From Roseibium sp. Sym1 (GTDB taxonomy: Bacteria; Pseudomonadota; Alphaproteobacteria; Rhizobiales; Stappiaceae): a DNA stretch of 64,000 bases. Below the pieces are notes generated by a model. That model searched no databases. It worked only from the letters and a program-made list of their open reading frames with translations, and was not told where the DNA came from. Both the position numbers and the translations under genes were made by a program. Positions 52,307 to 62,115 of this stretch are shown in pieces (position 1 is the stretch's first letter; each line of letters starts with the position of its first letter). The stretch is taken from assembly GCF_027359675.1 (NCBI RefSeq), contig NZ_CP114786.1, forward strand, positions 6,360,501-6,424,500, written 5' to 3'.

Positions 52307-53113
52307 ATGAAGTTCAAGGGAAAATCCTTCATTGCAATTGTCTTGAGTCCCGAGCCACCGTTTTCCGACTGGCTTGGCGAAATCGACCGCATCATCGCCC
52401 GCTCGCCGGGCTTTTTCATCGACCGGCCGATCATACTTGACGTGCGCGGCAGCAAAATCGCGATCGAAGACCTGGAGCAGCTCCTGGAAGAACTGGGGAC
52501 CCGTTCCGTGCGGGTGATGGGCATCGACGGCGTTTCCGGCACCCGGCTGAAGCCAGGGATGCCGCCCAGTTTCTCCGGCGGCCGGCTTGCGTCCGATATC
52601 GACGTGCCGACGCCCTCCACGAACTCGCCGGGCGCGGAGACTGCCGAAACGCAAGCCAAGGCGCCAAAGGCAGCCCGGGCGGAAGAAAAAACCGACACGA
52701 AAGCACCGACTGCGGCGCGGAAGAAAAGCCACACGAGCGCGGAGAGTGATGACAAGCAGGCGGCGCCCGCCAGCATTGTCAGCGGCTCGTCGATCGTGAT
52801 CACCGAGCCGGTCCGCTCCGGGCAGAGCATCTTGCATCCCGACGGCGATGTCACCGTGATCGGTTCGGTCAGCTCGGGCGCGGAGATCATCGCGGGCGGA
52901 TCGATCCATGTTTATGGCGCCCTGCGCGGCCGGGCACTTGCAGGTGTTGCCGGCAAGGACTGTGCCCGGATCTTCTGCTCCAAACTGGATGCCGAACTGG
53001 TTTCCATCAACGGCCTCTACAAGGTGGCGGACGATTTCGACGGCACCTTGCGCAATGCGCCGGCGCAGATCCGCTTCGAGAACGAGACCCTCGTATTTGA
53101 AGAACTGAATTAA
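52307..53113 (+). CDS. minC: Septum site-determining protein MinC
   Basis: A 268-residue FtsZ inhibitor. The N-terminal MinC domain ([20 protein letters not shown]; about residues 1-95) is joined by a charged, alanine/lysine-rich linker (about 100-160) to the C-terminal beta-helix ([60 protein letters not shown]). The ATG at 52307 is used; an overlapping TTG directly before it is the alternative. It is the first gene of minCDE, 56 bases before minD. It is longer than typical MinC because of the linker. Confidence 0.93.
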   Translation: MKFKGKSFIAIVLSPEPPFSDWLGEIDRIIARSPGFFIDRPIILDVRGSKIAIEDLEQLLEELGTRSVRVMGIDGVSGTRLKPGMPPSFSGGRLASDIDVPTPSTNSPGAETAETQAKAPKAARAEEKTDTKAPTAARKKSHTSAESDDKQAAPASIVSGSSIVITEPVRSGQSILHPDGDVTVIGSVSSGAEIIAGGSIHVYGALRGRALAGVAGKDCARIFCSKLDAELVSINGLYKVADDFDGTLRNAPAQIRFENETLVFEELN

Positions 53114-53169
53114 CCCCGGATCCGGCTGCCGCCTGGCGGGGATTCGACAACGAAAACAGGACGAACACC

Positions 53170-53991
53170 ATGAGCAACGCCACCGTCGTTGTGGTCACGT
53201 CAGGCAAGGGCGGAGTGGGCAAGACCACGACCACCGCCGCCATCGCCTCGGCGCTCGCCAAAGAAGGCTATCAGGTCTGTGCCATCGATTTCGATGTCGG
53301 CCTGCGTAACCTCGACCTGATCATGGGCGCCGAGCGCCGGGTCGTGTTCGATCTTGTCAACGTGGTGCGCGGCGAAGCCTCGATCAAACAGGCGCTGGTG
53401 CGCGACAAGAAGCTAAACAACCTTTACCTGCTGCCGGCGTCGCAGACACGGGACAAGGACGCCCTGACGGAAGAAGGCGTTGCCAGCGTCATCAGCGAAT
53501 TGCGCATGTATTTCGACTATGTCATCTGCGACAGCCCTGCCGGGATCGAACGTGGCGCGACGCTGGCCATGCGTCACGCCGACGAGGCCATCATCGTCTC
53601 CAACCCCGAAGTCTCTTCCGTGCGCGACTGCGACAGGATCATCGGCCTGCTCGACGCCAAGACCAAGATCGCCGAAGACGGCGGACGCATGCCCAAGCAC
53701 CTGATGATCACCCGTTACGACACGGAGCGTGCCAAAACCGGCGACATGCTGGCGACCGATGACGTGGTCGACATCCTGTCCGTGCCGCTGATCGGTGTCG
53801 TGCCGGAAAGCAAGGACGTTCTCAAGGCTTCCAACGTCGGCCTCCCGATCACCCTGTCCGACGAGAATTCCCCGGCCGCCAAGGCCTATATGGAGGCAAC
53901 CCGGCGCCTTCTGGGCGAGAACATTCCCGTCACCATCCCGGAAGAAAAGAAAAGCCTTCTCGGCAAGTTCTTCAAGGGGAGGGCCGCATGA
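53170..53991 (+). CDS. minD: Septum site-determining ATPase MinD
   Basis: A 273-residue deviant-Walker ATPase. Walker A is GKGGVGKTT (residues 9-17), A' CAIDFDVGLRNLDLIMG, and FDYVICDSPAGIERG is the Walker B region. The C-terminal membrane-targeting amphipathic helix is EEKKSLLGKFFKG. It recruits MinC to the membrane and oscillates with MinE to place the septum at mid-cell. Overlaps minE by 4 bases. Confidence 0.97.
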   Translation: MSNATVVVVTSGKGGVGKTTTTAAIASALAKEGYQVCAIDFDVGLRNLDLIMGAERRVVFDLVNVVRGEASIKQALVRDKKLNNLYLLPASQTRDKDALTEEGVASVISELRMYFDYVICDSPAGIERGATLAMRHADEAIIVSNPEVSSVRDCDRIIGLLDAKTKIAEDGGRMPKHLMITRYDTERAKTGDMLATDDVVDILSVPLIGVVPESKDVLKASNVGLPITLSDENSPAAKAYMEATRRLLGENIPVTIPEEKKSLLGKFFKGRAA

Positions 53992-54248
53992 ACATCCTGA
54001 GCTTCTTTGGCAAAAGGGGCGAGAGTGCCTCGGTTGCCAAGAACCGGCTTCAGATCCTGCTGGCACATGAACGGGCCGATGACGGCTCGGACGCGGTGCT
54101 GATCTCCAGCCTGCGGGAAGACATTCTCGCGGTGGTCGCCAAGCGGGTGGAGATCGATCCGGACTCGGTCCGGCTCGAGATGGATCGCACCGGCGATGTC
54201 ACCACCCTCGGCATCGACATCGAACTGCCTTCCGCAAGGGCGTCCTGA
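53988..54248 (+). CDS. minE: Cell division topological specificity factor MinE
   Basis: An 86-residue protein starting MNILSFFGKRGESASVAKNR (membrane-binding N-terminal helix with the F-F motif) followed by the anti-MinCD stretch NRLQILLAHERADDG and the topological specificity domain. It displaces MinC from MinD and stimulates the MinD ATPase. ATGA overlap with minD. Confidence 0.96.
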   Translation: MNILSFFGKRGESASVAKNRLQILLAHERADDGSDAVLISSLREDILAVVAKRVEIDPDSVRLEMDRTGDVTTLGIDIELPSARAS

Positions 54249-54253
54249 ACGAG

Positions 54254-54276
54254 GAACCGGCCCTCGCGGCCGGTTC
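54254..54276. terminator. Hairpin between minE and the convergent cyclase gene
   Basis: GAACCGGCC (54254-54262) pairs perfectly with GGCCGGTTC (54268-54276). It lies between convergent stop codons and has no T-run, so it is a weak terminator or processing barrier. Confidence 0.5.
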
Positions 54277-54297
54277 GCACTTCACGCCAAAGGGACG

Positions 54298-55791
54298 TTA
54301 GCTCGGCTGTGCCGCCGGCTGGATCGGTACATGCCGGAAATCCAGAAGATCGGCGGAATAGACCGCGACCTGCGCCCTGCCCCGCCGCTTTGCCGAATAA
54401 AGCGCAACGTCGGCCTGCCGCAACAATTCCGAAGGGTTGTGCGAGAAGGCAATCCCGACGCTGGCGCCGAAGGAATAACTGGCTCCGTCCAGTTGCACGG
54501 GCCGGCTCAATTGCTCCACGATCATCCGCCCCGCCGAGAGGACCCGCTCCCTTTTGGCGCGTCCGAACACGATGACGAATTCGTCGCCGCCCAGGCGGAC
54601 CACCGTGTCGTCGGCATTCACCATGTCGCCCAGCGCGACCGCCACGTGCTGAAGGACCCTGTCCCCGGTTTCATGGCCGTAGCTGTCGTTGATCTCCTTG
54701 AACCGGTCGAGATCCGTGTAGAGCAGGGCGTGACCGTCCGGCAACGGCCGTTGCTCCTGCAATTGGGCGAGTCTTTCATCGAGCAGCCGGCGGTTTCCAA
54801 GCCCGGTCAGCGCATCGCTTCGCGCCTGGTTGACCAGCAGTTCCCGCGTCGTCTCCGCCTCCAGCTTGGCTTCTTCCAGCTCGCGGACCGTTTCACCCGC
54901 TCGCTTGAAAAACAGCCGCGCCGCCAGGAACATGCAGAAGAACACGGCGAGCACACCGACCGTCAGGACCGGCAGTATCCGGAACCCCGCAAGCACCGGG
55001 TTCCACACGAAATGTCCAATCGTATTTCCGTCGGCGGTTTCAACCTGGAACCCGGCCTGCCAGAATGCCGGAGGCTCCTTCGACAGTTTCAGATGCGGCA
55101 GGCCGTATTTTTTCGACATGTCTTGCATGATGTCGGCGTTGACCGGCCGTGCGAAGACCAATACGTGGTCCGTGCTCTTGTCGCTGTCCGCGTCGTAACC
55201 CGTCATGAGCACAGCGCTCGCAAGGTAAAGGCTCGACAGGCTGCCGACCAGACCGGTTGCCGGTTCCGGTGCCTCGTCCTTTTCGGTCTTACGCGCATTG
55301 GCGATGAGCACATTCACGGAGCTGCCGTACCGGGCCGCCATGTCCGAGTCTTTGACCAAGCCTTCCACGACGTGCAATTTCGGCTGGCCCAGGCCATCGA
55401 TCACATGCAGTCCCTCGATCTGCAGCTCGTCCTGCATGTAATCGACAAACGTTTCCCGGACCCAGCTCATGTTCAGGTCTTCGACGACATTCTCGATCGC
55501 GTCGTTCCAATAGCCGTATTCCAGGGTAATATCTGCCAGATATTCGAACCGGTCGCCGAGCATGGCGGTGAAAATCCGTTCCGAGGACCGTATGGAATTG
55601 CGGTCAAGCGTGAAGGACAGGAAAGACACGAATGCCAGCAGGCTCACCGCACTGATAATGACGGAGGCCCAGAACGGCTTGGAAAGTCGGCGGATCTCCA
55701 CCGCTTGCGCTTCGCCCCTTGCCCTTTGAAGCGCCTGCGGGGATCCGGGCCCGAGAGGCTTTTGATGCACGTATTCGTTCGCTTTCTTCAC
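54298..55791 (-). CDS. CHASE4-GGDEF diguanylate cyclase
   Basis: A 497-residue membrane protein. After a membrane helix (about residues 40-60) comes a periplasmic CHASE4 sensor (about 60-260; EYGYWNDAIENVVED is the CHASE4 motif), a second helix (PVLTVGVLAVFFCMFLAARL), a coiled linker, and a GGDEF domain (DALTGLGNRRLLDERL; active-site GGDEF in RLGGDEFVIVFG). It would make cyclic di-GMP. The inhibitory I-site RxxD five residues before GGDEF is absent (NADD instead), so product inhibition is probably lost. Confidence 0.9.
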   Translation of the reverse strand: MKKANEYVHQKPLGPGSPQALQRARGEAQAVEIRRLSKPFWASVIISAVSLLAFVSFLSFTLDRNSIRSSERIFTAMLGDRFEYLADITLEYGYWNDAIENVVEDLNMSWVRETFVDYMQDELQIEGLHVIDGLGQPKLHVVEGLVKDSDMAARYGSSVNVLIANARKTEKDEAPEPATGLVGSLSSLYLASAVLMTGYDADSDKSTDHVLVFARPVNADIMQDMSKKYGLPHLKLSKEPPAFWQAGFQVETADGNTIGHFVWNPVLAGFRILPVLTVGVLAVFFCMFLAARLFFKRAGETVRELEEAKLEAETTRELLVNQARSDALTGLGNRRLLDERLAQLQEQRPLPDGHALLYTDLDRFKEINDSYGHETGDRVLQHVAVALGDMVNADDTVVRLGGDEFVIVFGRAKRERVLSAGRMIVEQLSRPVQLDGASYSFGASVGIAFSHNPSELLRQADVALYSAKRRGRAQVAVYSADLLDFRHVPIQPAAQPS

Positions 55792-56084
55792 TGCGTTGCC
55801 GCAAAGATTTCATGGCTGCAGGTCGAGCTTTTATCGTAGACAAGCCTTACCACACTATCAACAGCCTTAAGTCTAACTATAACAATTACTTAGACGATTA
55901 AACCCACAACAGACACGTCAGAGATTAATAATAATAAAAAATATCAATACCAGGATGCCGATTTGGCTTAATTCTATTCGTAATATTGTCAGTAAGTTAT
56001 CTGAGAATTGGGGCGACAGGCCCTGCCCGTTCGAGACGCCTTTTCCTGAAACCTCACGGAAAGGCCCCGGTGAGGCCGCAAATA
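55792..56084. other. AT-rich gap between two minus-strand genes
   Basis: About 290 bases, very AT-rich in the first half (runs of AATAATAATAAAAAATA near 55930) and without a gene. Inside the HD gene's end, GGCCGCAAA (56074-56082) pairs with TTTGCGGCC (56090-56098), so the hairpin includes the stop codon of the HD gene. No T-run follows. Confidence 0.5.
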
Positions 56085-56930
56085 TTATCTTTGCGGCCCA
56101 AGCAGGGCCATGTCGCGCTCGGCCAGAAACAGGTTTGAATAGAGATTGGCGATCCATTGGCGGCCGGAGGCGGTCACCTTCAGATACTGGATCGCCTTCT
56201 GGATATGGGGCGCGACGCTGTTCCAGTAGAATTGCGGGTACCGGTGCACGAGATCGGCCGGCGTGTCATAGCCCAGCTGCCTGTTGAGCCCGGCCTCCTC
56301 GAATTCGAAATAGAGCGCGTTGGCCTTGCGGATATAGTGCGGATCGCCGAGCTGGCCTATGAAATCCGCCGCCCGCAGGAGATTGGCGTCAACACCCAGG
56401 TCCTCGCCATCATCGGGGATCGAGCCGGGAAAGCGCGTGCCTTCCACGGCATCGGCAACCCGTTGCGGGTCCAGGAGGACGGTGCCCTCAAGGCGCTCGA
56501 ATACATAGAGCTTGGAACGGTCGACATGGTATCGCGTCAGCGCGGCATCCGATGCACCGCGCGGCAAGGACACCGTTTCGCCCGCCTTGTTGATCACATA
56601 GGCCTCACGGGTGTCGGCCGGCAGGATGCCCCGGACGTAGCCGATATCATGGGTCAGGCAGGCGACAATGACATGGGCATAGTCGGTGGGCGCCATGTGC
56701 GTCTGCAACGCCCGTCCGCGCAGGATGTCGTGCCCGGCCATGGTCACCAGCATGGTGTGCTCGATGTTGTGATAGAGCGCATCGCTGTTGCCGATGCATT
56801 CCATCGCGATCCGGGCGATGGACGGTACCAGCTCGGCCAGTTCAGGCTCGGACTTGCCGAACCGCCTTTGAACGTAGTCGGTCAGAAAATTGCCCAGCGT
56901 ATCCGCCGCGAGTTCCGGCAAGGTGATCAT
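56085..56930 (-). CDS. HD-domain phosphohydrolase-like protein
   Basis: A 281-residue protein with an HD metal-binding core: YHNIEHTMLVTMAGHDIL carries the first His/His pair and CLTHDIGYVRGI the HD dipeptide. No second effector domain is present. The long helical C-terminal half (EEAGLNRQLGYDTPADLVHR, then YPQFYWNSVAPHIQKAI) is family-specific. It resembles a stand-alone phosphodiesterase or nucleotidase. It neighbours a GGDEF cyclase, but it is not an HD-GYP domain, so a cyclic-di-GMP role is unsupported. A TTG at 56966 is an alternative start. Confidence 0.75.
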   Translation of the reverse strand: MITLPELAADTLGNFLTDYVQRRFGKSEPELAELVPSIARIAMECIGNSDALYHNIEHTMLVTMAGHDILRGRALQTHMAPTDYAHVIVACLTHDIGYVRGILPADTREAYVINKAGETVSLPRGASDAALTRYHVDRSKLYVFERLEGTVLLDPQRVADAVEGTRFPGSIPDDGEDLGVDANLLRAADFIGQLGDPHYIRKANALYFEFEEAGLNRQLGYDTPADLVHRYPQFYWNSVAPHIQKAIQYLKVTASGRQWIANLYSNLFLAERDMALLGPQR

Positions 56931-57312
56931 GGCACGGCCCGTCCCGGACTGGTCTGTCAAAAGCAAGAAGTTCCCTCAATTTGGCACCTTTGCCAAAGCA
57001 GATGTCAAGTTCATGACGGATAGATGAAAGGGCTTCGTTGCGGACCCCGCATCGCCCTGGTCGCTGTGTTCGGTCTCCGCACCCGTCGTCCCGCACAAGA
57101 TATACCCTCCCCACAGACCCTGGCAGCCACCACCGGCTGCGCGATCAGCGGACCGGTACATCCTCCAAAATCGAAACAACCTTTAGGCATATCTATACAA
57201 AGAATCAACTTAAACTAGAAATTCATTGCTTAATGCATGCATTGCTGATACTCGTTTTACGTGTATCGGCGCCGATCACACTAAACCGGAAACCCATTTC
57301 AGGGAGGATCTC
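56931..57312. other. Gap containing an AT-rich promoter-like stretch
   Basis: About 380 bases with no supportable gene. From about 57180 it becomes AT-rich and contains a perfect palindrome, AATGCATGCATT (57232-57243). GGGAGG just before ATG 57313 is the ribosome site of the next gene. Confidence 0.4.
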
Positions 57313-57648
57313 ATGGCAGATCAAATTATGGATGTCGGCGAAGTTTCCACTGCGACTGTGAATGCAACGGGTACCTGGTCATGGTCGGTCAGCTTGTCCA
57401 ACCTGCGTGGCAATTGCGTGATCAGCTGGTCGTCGGACGCTCCGTTTCGCGCCCAGCAATCGCAGGTTCAACTGATTGAAATGCCAAGCGGAAATGTCGT
57501 TGCCACGGCTTGGGCGACCGACCAGGCCGGCTCCTGGGACACCGGCAAAAGCTACGGTCCCGGCTGGGCCGCGCGTTACATCGCGCAGATTGGCGCCCTG
57601 GATCAGAATCCGGTCCAGACTGTCCTGCAAACGTCGACTTCCGAGTAG
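57313..57648 (+). CDS. Small hypothetical protein rich in Trp and Ser
   Basis: A 111-residue protein with no signal peptide. It starts MADQIMDVGEVSTATVNATG and contains GTWSWSVSLSNLRGNC, CVISWSSDAPFRAQQSQV and SWDTGKSYGPGWAARYIAQI, a pattern of beta strands with regularly spaced tryptophans that suggests a small beta-sandwich, perhaps ligand-binding or secreted without a leader. ATG 57313 has a GGAGG 5 bases upstream. No family recognised. It stands alone after an AT-rich leader, suggesting its own promoter and possibly recent arrival. Confidence 0.7.
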   Translation: MADQIMDVGEVSTATVNATGTWSWSVSLSNLRGNCVISWSSDAPFRAQQSQVQLIEMPSGNVVATAWATDQAGSWDTGKSYGPGWAARYIAQIGALDQNPVQTVLQTSTSE

Positions 57649-57657
57649 GGACCGGAC

Positions 57658-57688
57658 GCGCCGTGCGGGTCGCCTGCCCGCACGGCGC
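57658..57688. terminator. Hairpin between convergent genes
   Basis: GCGCCGTGCGGG (57658-57669) pairs perfectly with CCCGCACGGCGC (57677-57688). It lies between the small Trp-rich gene and prfC. No T-run on either strand, so it is a weak bidirectional terminator. Confidence 0.6.
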
Positions 57689-57717
57689 AATATCCAGATT
57701 GCAGGACCAGGCCTGGA

Positions 57718-59319
<1,602 letters not shown>

Positions 59320-59501
59320 AAAGATCTCCTGATCCGCAGATCCGGCGCGGCTGCGCAAACGCATCGGCTCAAAACCGGGGCGCAACCTCACTCTTCAAGG
59401 CCGGACGGATTGATGTTTCGTTGGCGCAAGGTCATAGAGAGAATCCTGCTAAATTTCCAGCATAGAATCGTTACCGCCCCCACCTGCTCGAGGAGACCGG
59501 C

Positions 59502-60056
59502 TTGAGCCACAGCAAATGCCTGATCATCGGCCTTGTCATGATCGCCGCCACCGCCGCCATTCTCTTCGGGATGGGACGGATCCCGATCTGCGACTGCGGT
59601 TATGTGCTTTTTTGGACCCCGGCGGACGATCTTGCCGGCTCCTCCCAGCATATCGCGGACTGGTACACGCTCTCGCACATCATTCACGGGTTCATCTTCT
59701 ACTGGGTGCTGTGGCTGGTGTTCCGGCGCAAGAGCGTGTGTGAACGGGCCCTCGGCGCGATCTTCATCGAGGCGGCCTGGGAAGTGGTGGAGAACAGCCC
59801 CTGGATCATCGACCGCTACCGGGAAGCGACGATTGCCGTTGGTTATACCGGCGACAGCGTCCTGAATTCCGTCTTCGACATTGTCTGGATGCTGACCGGC
59901 TTCTTCTTCGCCTGGCGCATGCCGGTCTGGGTGACGGTGCTGACCGGCATCTTCTTCGAGCTGCTCGCGCTCTGGGTGATCAAGGACAACCTCACGCTGA
60001 ACGTCCTGATGCTGGTCTATCCGGTCGAGGCAATCAGGGTCTGGCAGGGCGGGTAG
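59502..60056 (+). CDS. DUF2585 (UPF0314) membrane protein
   Basis: A 184-residue membrane protein with about four helices. It begins at TTG 59502, with GAGGAG 6 bases upstream. The family motif region is IPICDCGYVLFWTPADDLAG, SSQHIADWYTLSHIIHGFIF, FIEAAWEVVENSPWIIDRYR and GDSVLNSVFDIVWMLTGF. DUF2585 proteins are confined largely to Hyphomicrobiales; function unknown. Divergent from prfC. Confidence 0.88.
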   Translation: MSHSKCLIIGLVMIAATAAILFGMGRIPICDCGYVLFWTPADDLAGSSQHIADWYTLSHIIHGFIFYWVLWLVFRRKSVCERALGAIFIEAAWEVVENSPWIIDRYREATIAVGYTGDSVLNSVFDIVWMLTGFFFAWRMPVWVTVLTGIFFELLALWVIKDNLTLNVLMLVYPVEAIRVWQGG

Positions 60057-60097
60057 GGTTTCAGCGTTTCGTGACAGACACCCAGTGGACTTGGCCA

Positions 60098-60118
60098 TTG
60101 CAGGGCTTTCCCCTGCAA
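60098..60118. repeat. Intact copy of the small TTGCAGGG palindrome
   Basis: TTGCAGGG-CTTTC-CCCTGCAA followed by TCCATGCCG. It matches the split copy flanking the insertion at 12335-12668 and lies inside the 3' part of a possible gene remnant. Confidence 0.6.
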
Positions 60119-60126
60119 TCCATGCC

Positions 60127-60248
60127 GCGACCGTGGGCGCATCCTCCACCGCTTGGAAGGACTGTTTCAATGCCTTCGGATCCTCGACGGCATAGCCCTT
60201 GTCGGCTGCCTCTTCCGCCAGCTCTTCGGCAAGGCCAAGCACAACCAT
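60127..60248 (-). pseudogene. Possible gene remnant next to a mobile element
   Basis: From ATG 60248, preceded by GGAG, the minus strand reads MVVLGLAEELAEEAADKGYA then VEDPKALKQSFQAVEDAPTV, which looks like a real helical protein start. The frame then runs through the small palindromic repeat and on antisense to the DUF2585 gene, so it has no natural end. It may be the start of a gene whose 3' part was lost. Element B lies 65 bases upstream. The identity is unknown. Confidence 0.3.
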
Positions 60249-60313
60249 CCGGACACTCCGGGCGAGAACAGGGCAACCTGCTCGCCGCCATCCTGAACGG
60301 CGCACTTATCCCA

Positions 60314-60580
60314 GGGCCTGTGGGGAATTAGGATTTGGCCTTGGTTTGGAAGCAAATCGCTCCTGTTCAAGAAGCGAAGGTGCAGGAAGGGTTGACCCTT
60401 TCAAACCTTCGCGACGCCGAACAGAGCGATTTGTGCCAAATCCTTGTCGGACGCGGCGGATTTCGGCCCCGGGATCGTCGGAAAGTCCTTGTGGTGGCGC
60501 ACACCACCGCGGACTTCCCTTCTACCCGGAGACCGAAATCCGACACGCGCCAAGGCCGAAACCCAAATCCCCACAGGCCC
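60314..60580. mobile_element. 267-bp MITE-like element with cloverleaf structure (element B)
   Basis: Ends are inverted repeats of 31 bases with four mismatches (GGGCCTGTGGGG common outer part), with TA after the right end and CA before the left. Arm 1 is 60352-60436 (AAATCGCT...AGCGATTT, then GCGAAGGT/ACCTTCGC and AAGGG/CCCTT). Arm 2 follows, with CGGATTTCGG/CCGAAATCCG, AAGTCC/GGACTT and the tip TTGTGGTGG-CGC-ACACCACC. No transposase. The rest of 60581-60782 holds no gene. Confidence 0.7.
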
Positions 60581-60782
60581 TAGACTGCCTGGCCGTAAAG
60601 CGCGATCGGTCAGCCCTGGCGATGCGGCCGACGCGATCAAAACGGCCGTCAACCAGGACTTTGAAATCATCGCGTTCGGGCCGGTTGAGTCCGGCGGCAA
60701 CATGGGCACCAGAGCCGTGACCAACGAGCTGCCCGGCGTATCCGGGCCAGGCAGACCGGCAGGTTCGTCGCAGCGGCTGATC

Positions 60783-61664
60783 TTATCCGGTTCGGGACGA
60801 GACCGGATCGTGCCCGAGAACCGGCAGGAGCACCTCGTCCGCGAAGACCTCGAACGATCTCGCAGGCTGTCCCGTAATGTCATGGACATGCCCGGTCACG
60901 AAATCCCCCCAACCGGAACCGTAGGCGGCGCCATAATCGCGCAGCAATTCGGCCATCCACGCCCCCCAGCCGCTGCCAAGCACGTAATCATGGGCTGCCT
61001 CCGGCAAGACCGGCTGATACCGGATCTTGCAGCCCAGGCTCGCGGTAAGCCGTTCGGCGACATCGCCGAAGCTGATCGCTTCCGGGCCCGTCAGCTCAAA
61101 GGCCTCGCCGTTCCAGGCATCGCTCAAGACGCATTGCCTTGCGCACAGAGCCACATCGCGCGCATCGATCAGGCCCATGCGCGCGTCTCCATTGGCAAAG
61201 GAGAATGCCTGGCCGGTCTTCAGCGCACCGGCGACCAGGAGCATATTCTGCATGAAGAAGTTCGGACGCAGGAACACATGTTCCATCCCTGCCTCCCGGA
61301 TTTCGGCTTCCGTTCTGGCGTGAAGACGGGTGTTTTCGGACGGACCGTCCGGACTGGCCTTGATTGCCGATATCCGGACGATCTTGCGGACACCTGCCTG
61401 CCCGGCCGCCGCGATGCAGGCCGAGGCCTGCCCGGCAGCCTGAGGCGCGGATGGCGTGATCAGGACCAGCGTGTCGACGCCGTCCATCGCCACGCGCAGA
61501 CGCTCCCGATCTGCAAAGTCTCCGGCAAACGGTTCCAGCATTGGCACAGCCGCAAGCCGGTCCACCGAGCGGGCCATGGCTCGCACCGGGTGTTTGTTGT
61601 CCACCAGCAGACGGATCAGCTCGGAGCCGATGTTGCCGGTCGCGCCGGTCACGAGAACGGTCAT
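60783..61664 (-). CDS. NmrA-like NAD(P)-binding protein
   Basis: A 293-residue atypical short-chain dehydrogenase. The nucleotide-binding motif is VLVTGATGNIGSEL at the N-terminus; there is no classical Tyr-x3-Lys pair. Later segments are IVRISAIKASPDGPSENTRL, LRPNFFMQNML and the C-terminal NmrA-type region. Related proteins are quinone reductases (QorB) or redox sensors. Coupled by ATGA overlap (61661-61664) to a VOC gene and divergent from a LysR regulator, which probably controls both. Confidence 0.85.
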   Translation of the reverse strand: MTVLVTGATGNIGSELIRLLVDNKHPVRAMARSVDRLAAVPMLEPFAGDFADRERLRVAMDGVDTLVLITPSAPQAAGQASACIAAAGQAGVRKIVRISAIKASPDGPSENTRLHARTEAEIREAGMEHVFLRPNFFMQNMLLVAGALKTGQAFSFANGDARMGLIDARDVALCARQCVLSDAWNGEAFELTGPEAISFGDVAERLTASLGCKIRYQPVLPEAAHDYVLGSGWGAWMAELLRDYGAAYGSGWGDFVTGHVHDITGQPARSFEVFADEVLLPVLGHDPVSSRTG

Positions 61665-62020
61665 CGGCCTGTATCCGTCCAGACACCGAGTTCGTTCCCA
61701 TTCGGATCGGCGAAATGAAACCGCCGACCGCCGGGAAAGTCGTAGGGTTTCTTGATGATATTGCCGCCGGCATCTTTTACTGCCGCCAGCGTTTTCTCCA
61801 GATCAACGGCGTAAAGCACGACCAGAACGCCCGGTGACGTCACCGGGACGCCGCTTTCACCGTTGAAACCGCCTTCCACACCGGCGTCGCTGAAGCTGAT
61901 ATAGCTGTCGCCCCAGTCCTGAAAGCGCCAGCCGAAGACGGTTTCGTAAAACGTCTTGGTCCGCGCCGCATCGACGAGCGGGAACTCGATGTAATTGATG
62001 GTCTTGTCCGCTTTGGTCAT
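61661..62020 (-). CDS. VOC-family (glyoxalase-like) protein
   Basis: A 119-residue single-domain vicinal oxygen chelate protein: NYIEFPLVDAARTKTFYETV, FGWRFQDWGDSYISF and FHFADPNGNELGVWTDTGR hold the two beta-alpha-beta3 modules. ATG 62020 follows GAGGTG; a GTG two codons earlier is an alternative. It may be a metal-dependent lyase or a ligand-binding resistance protein. First gene of the operon with the NmrA gene. Confidence 0.85.
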   Translation of the reverse strand: MTKADKTINYIEFPLVDAARTKTFYETVFGWRFQDWGDSYISFSDAGVEGGFNGESGVPVTSPGVLVVLYAVDLEKTLAAVKDAGGNIIKKPYDFPGGRRFHFADPNGNELGVWTDTGR

Positions 62021-62062
62021 GGTCACCTCGCTTGGGTCTCGATGCCGCTCAAGCTAGGCAAC

Positions 62063-62115
62063 TTCCGAATTTGGGAATATATGTCTTTTCTGAAAGATAA
62101 TTTCCATATTTGGGA
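62063..62115. promoter_or_regulatory. Two direct copies of a TTCC-N3-TTTGGGA-type site in the divergent gap
   Basis: TTCCGAATTTGGGA (62063-62076) and TTCCATATTTGGGA (62102-62115) match at 12 of 14 positions, 39 bases apart. The second ends at the A of the first LysR start codon. They are likely LysR binding sites for the divergent VOC-NmrA operon and autoregulation. Confidence 0.55.
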
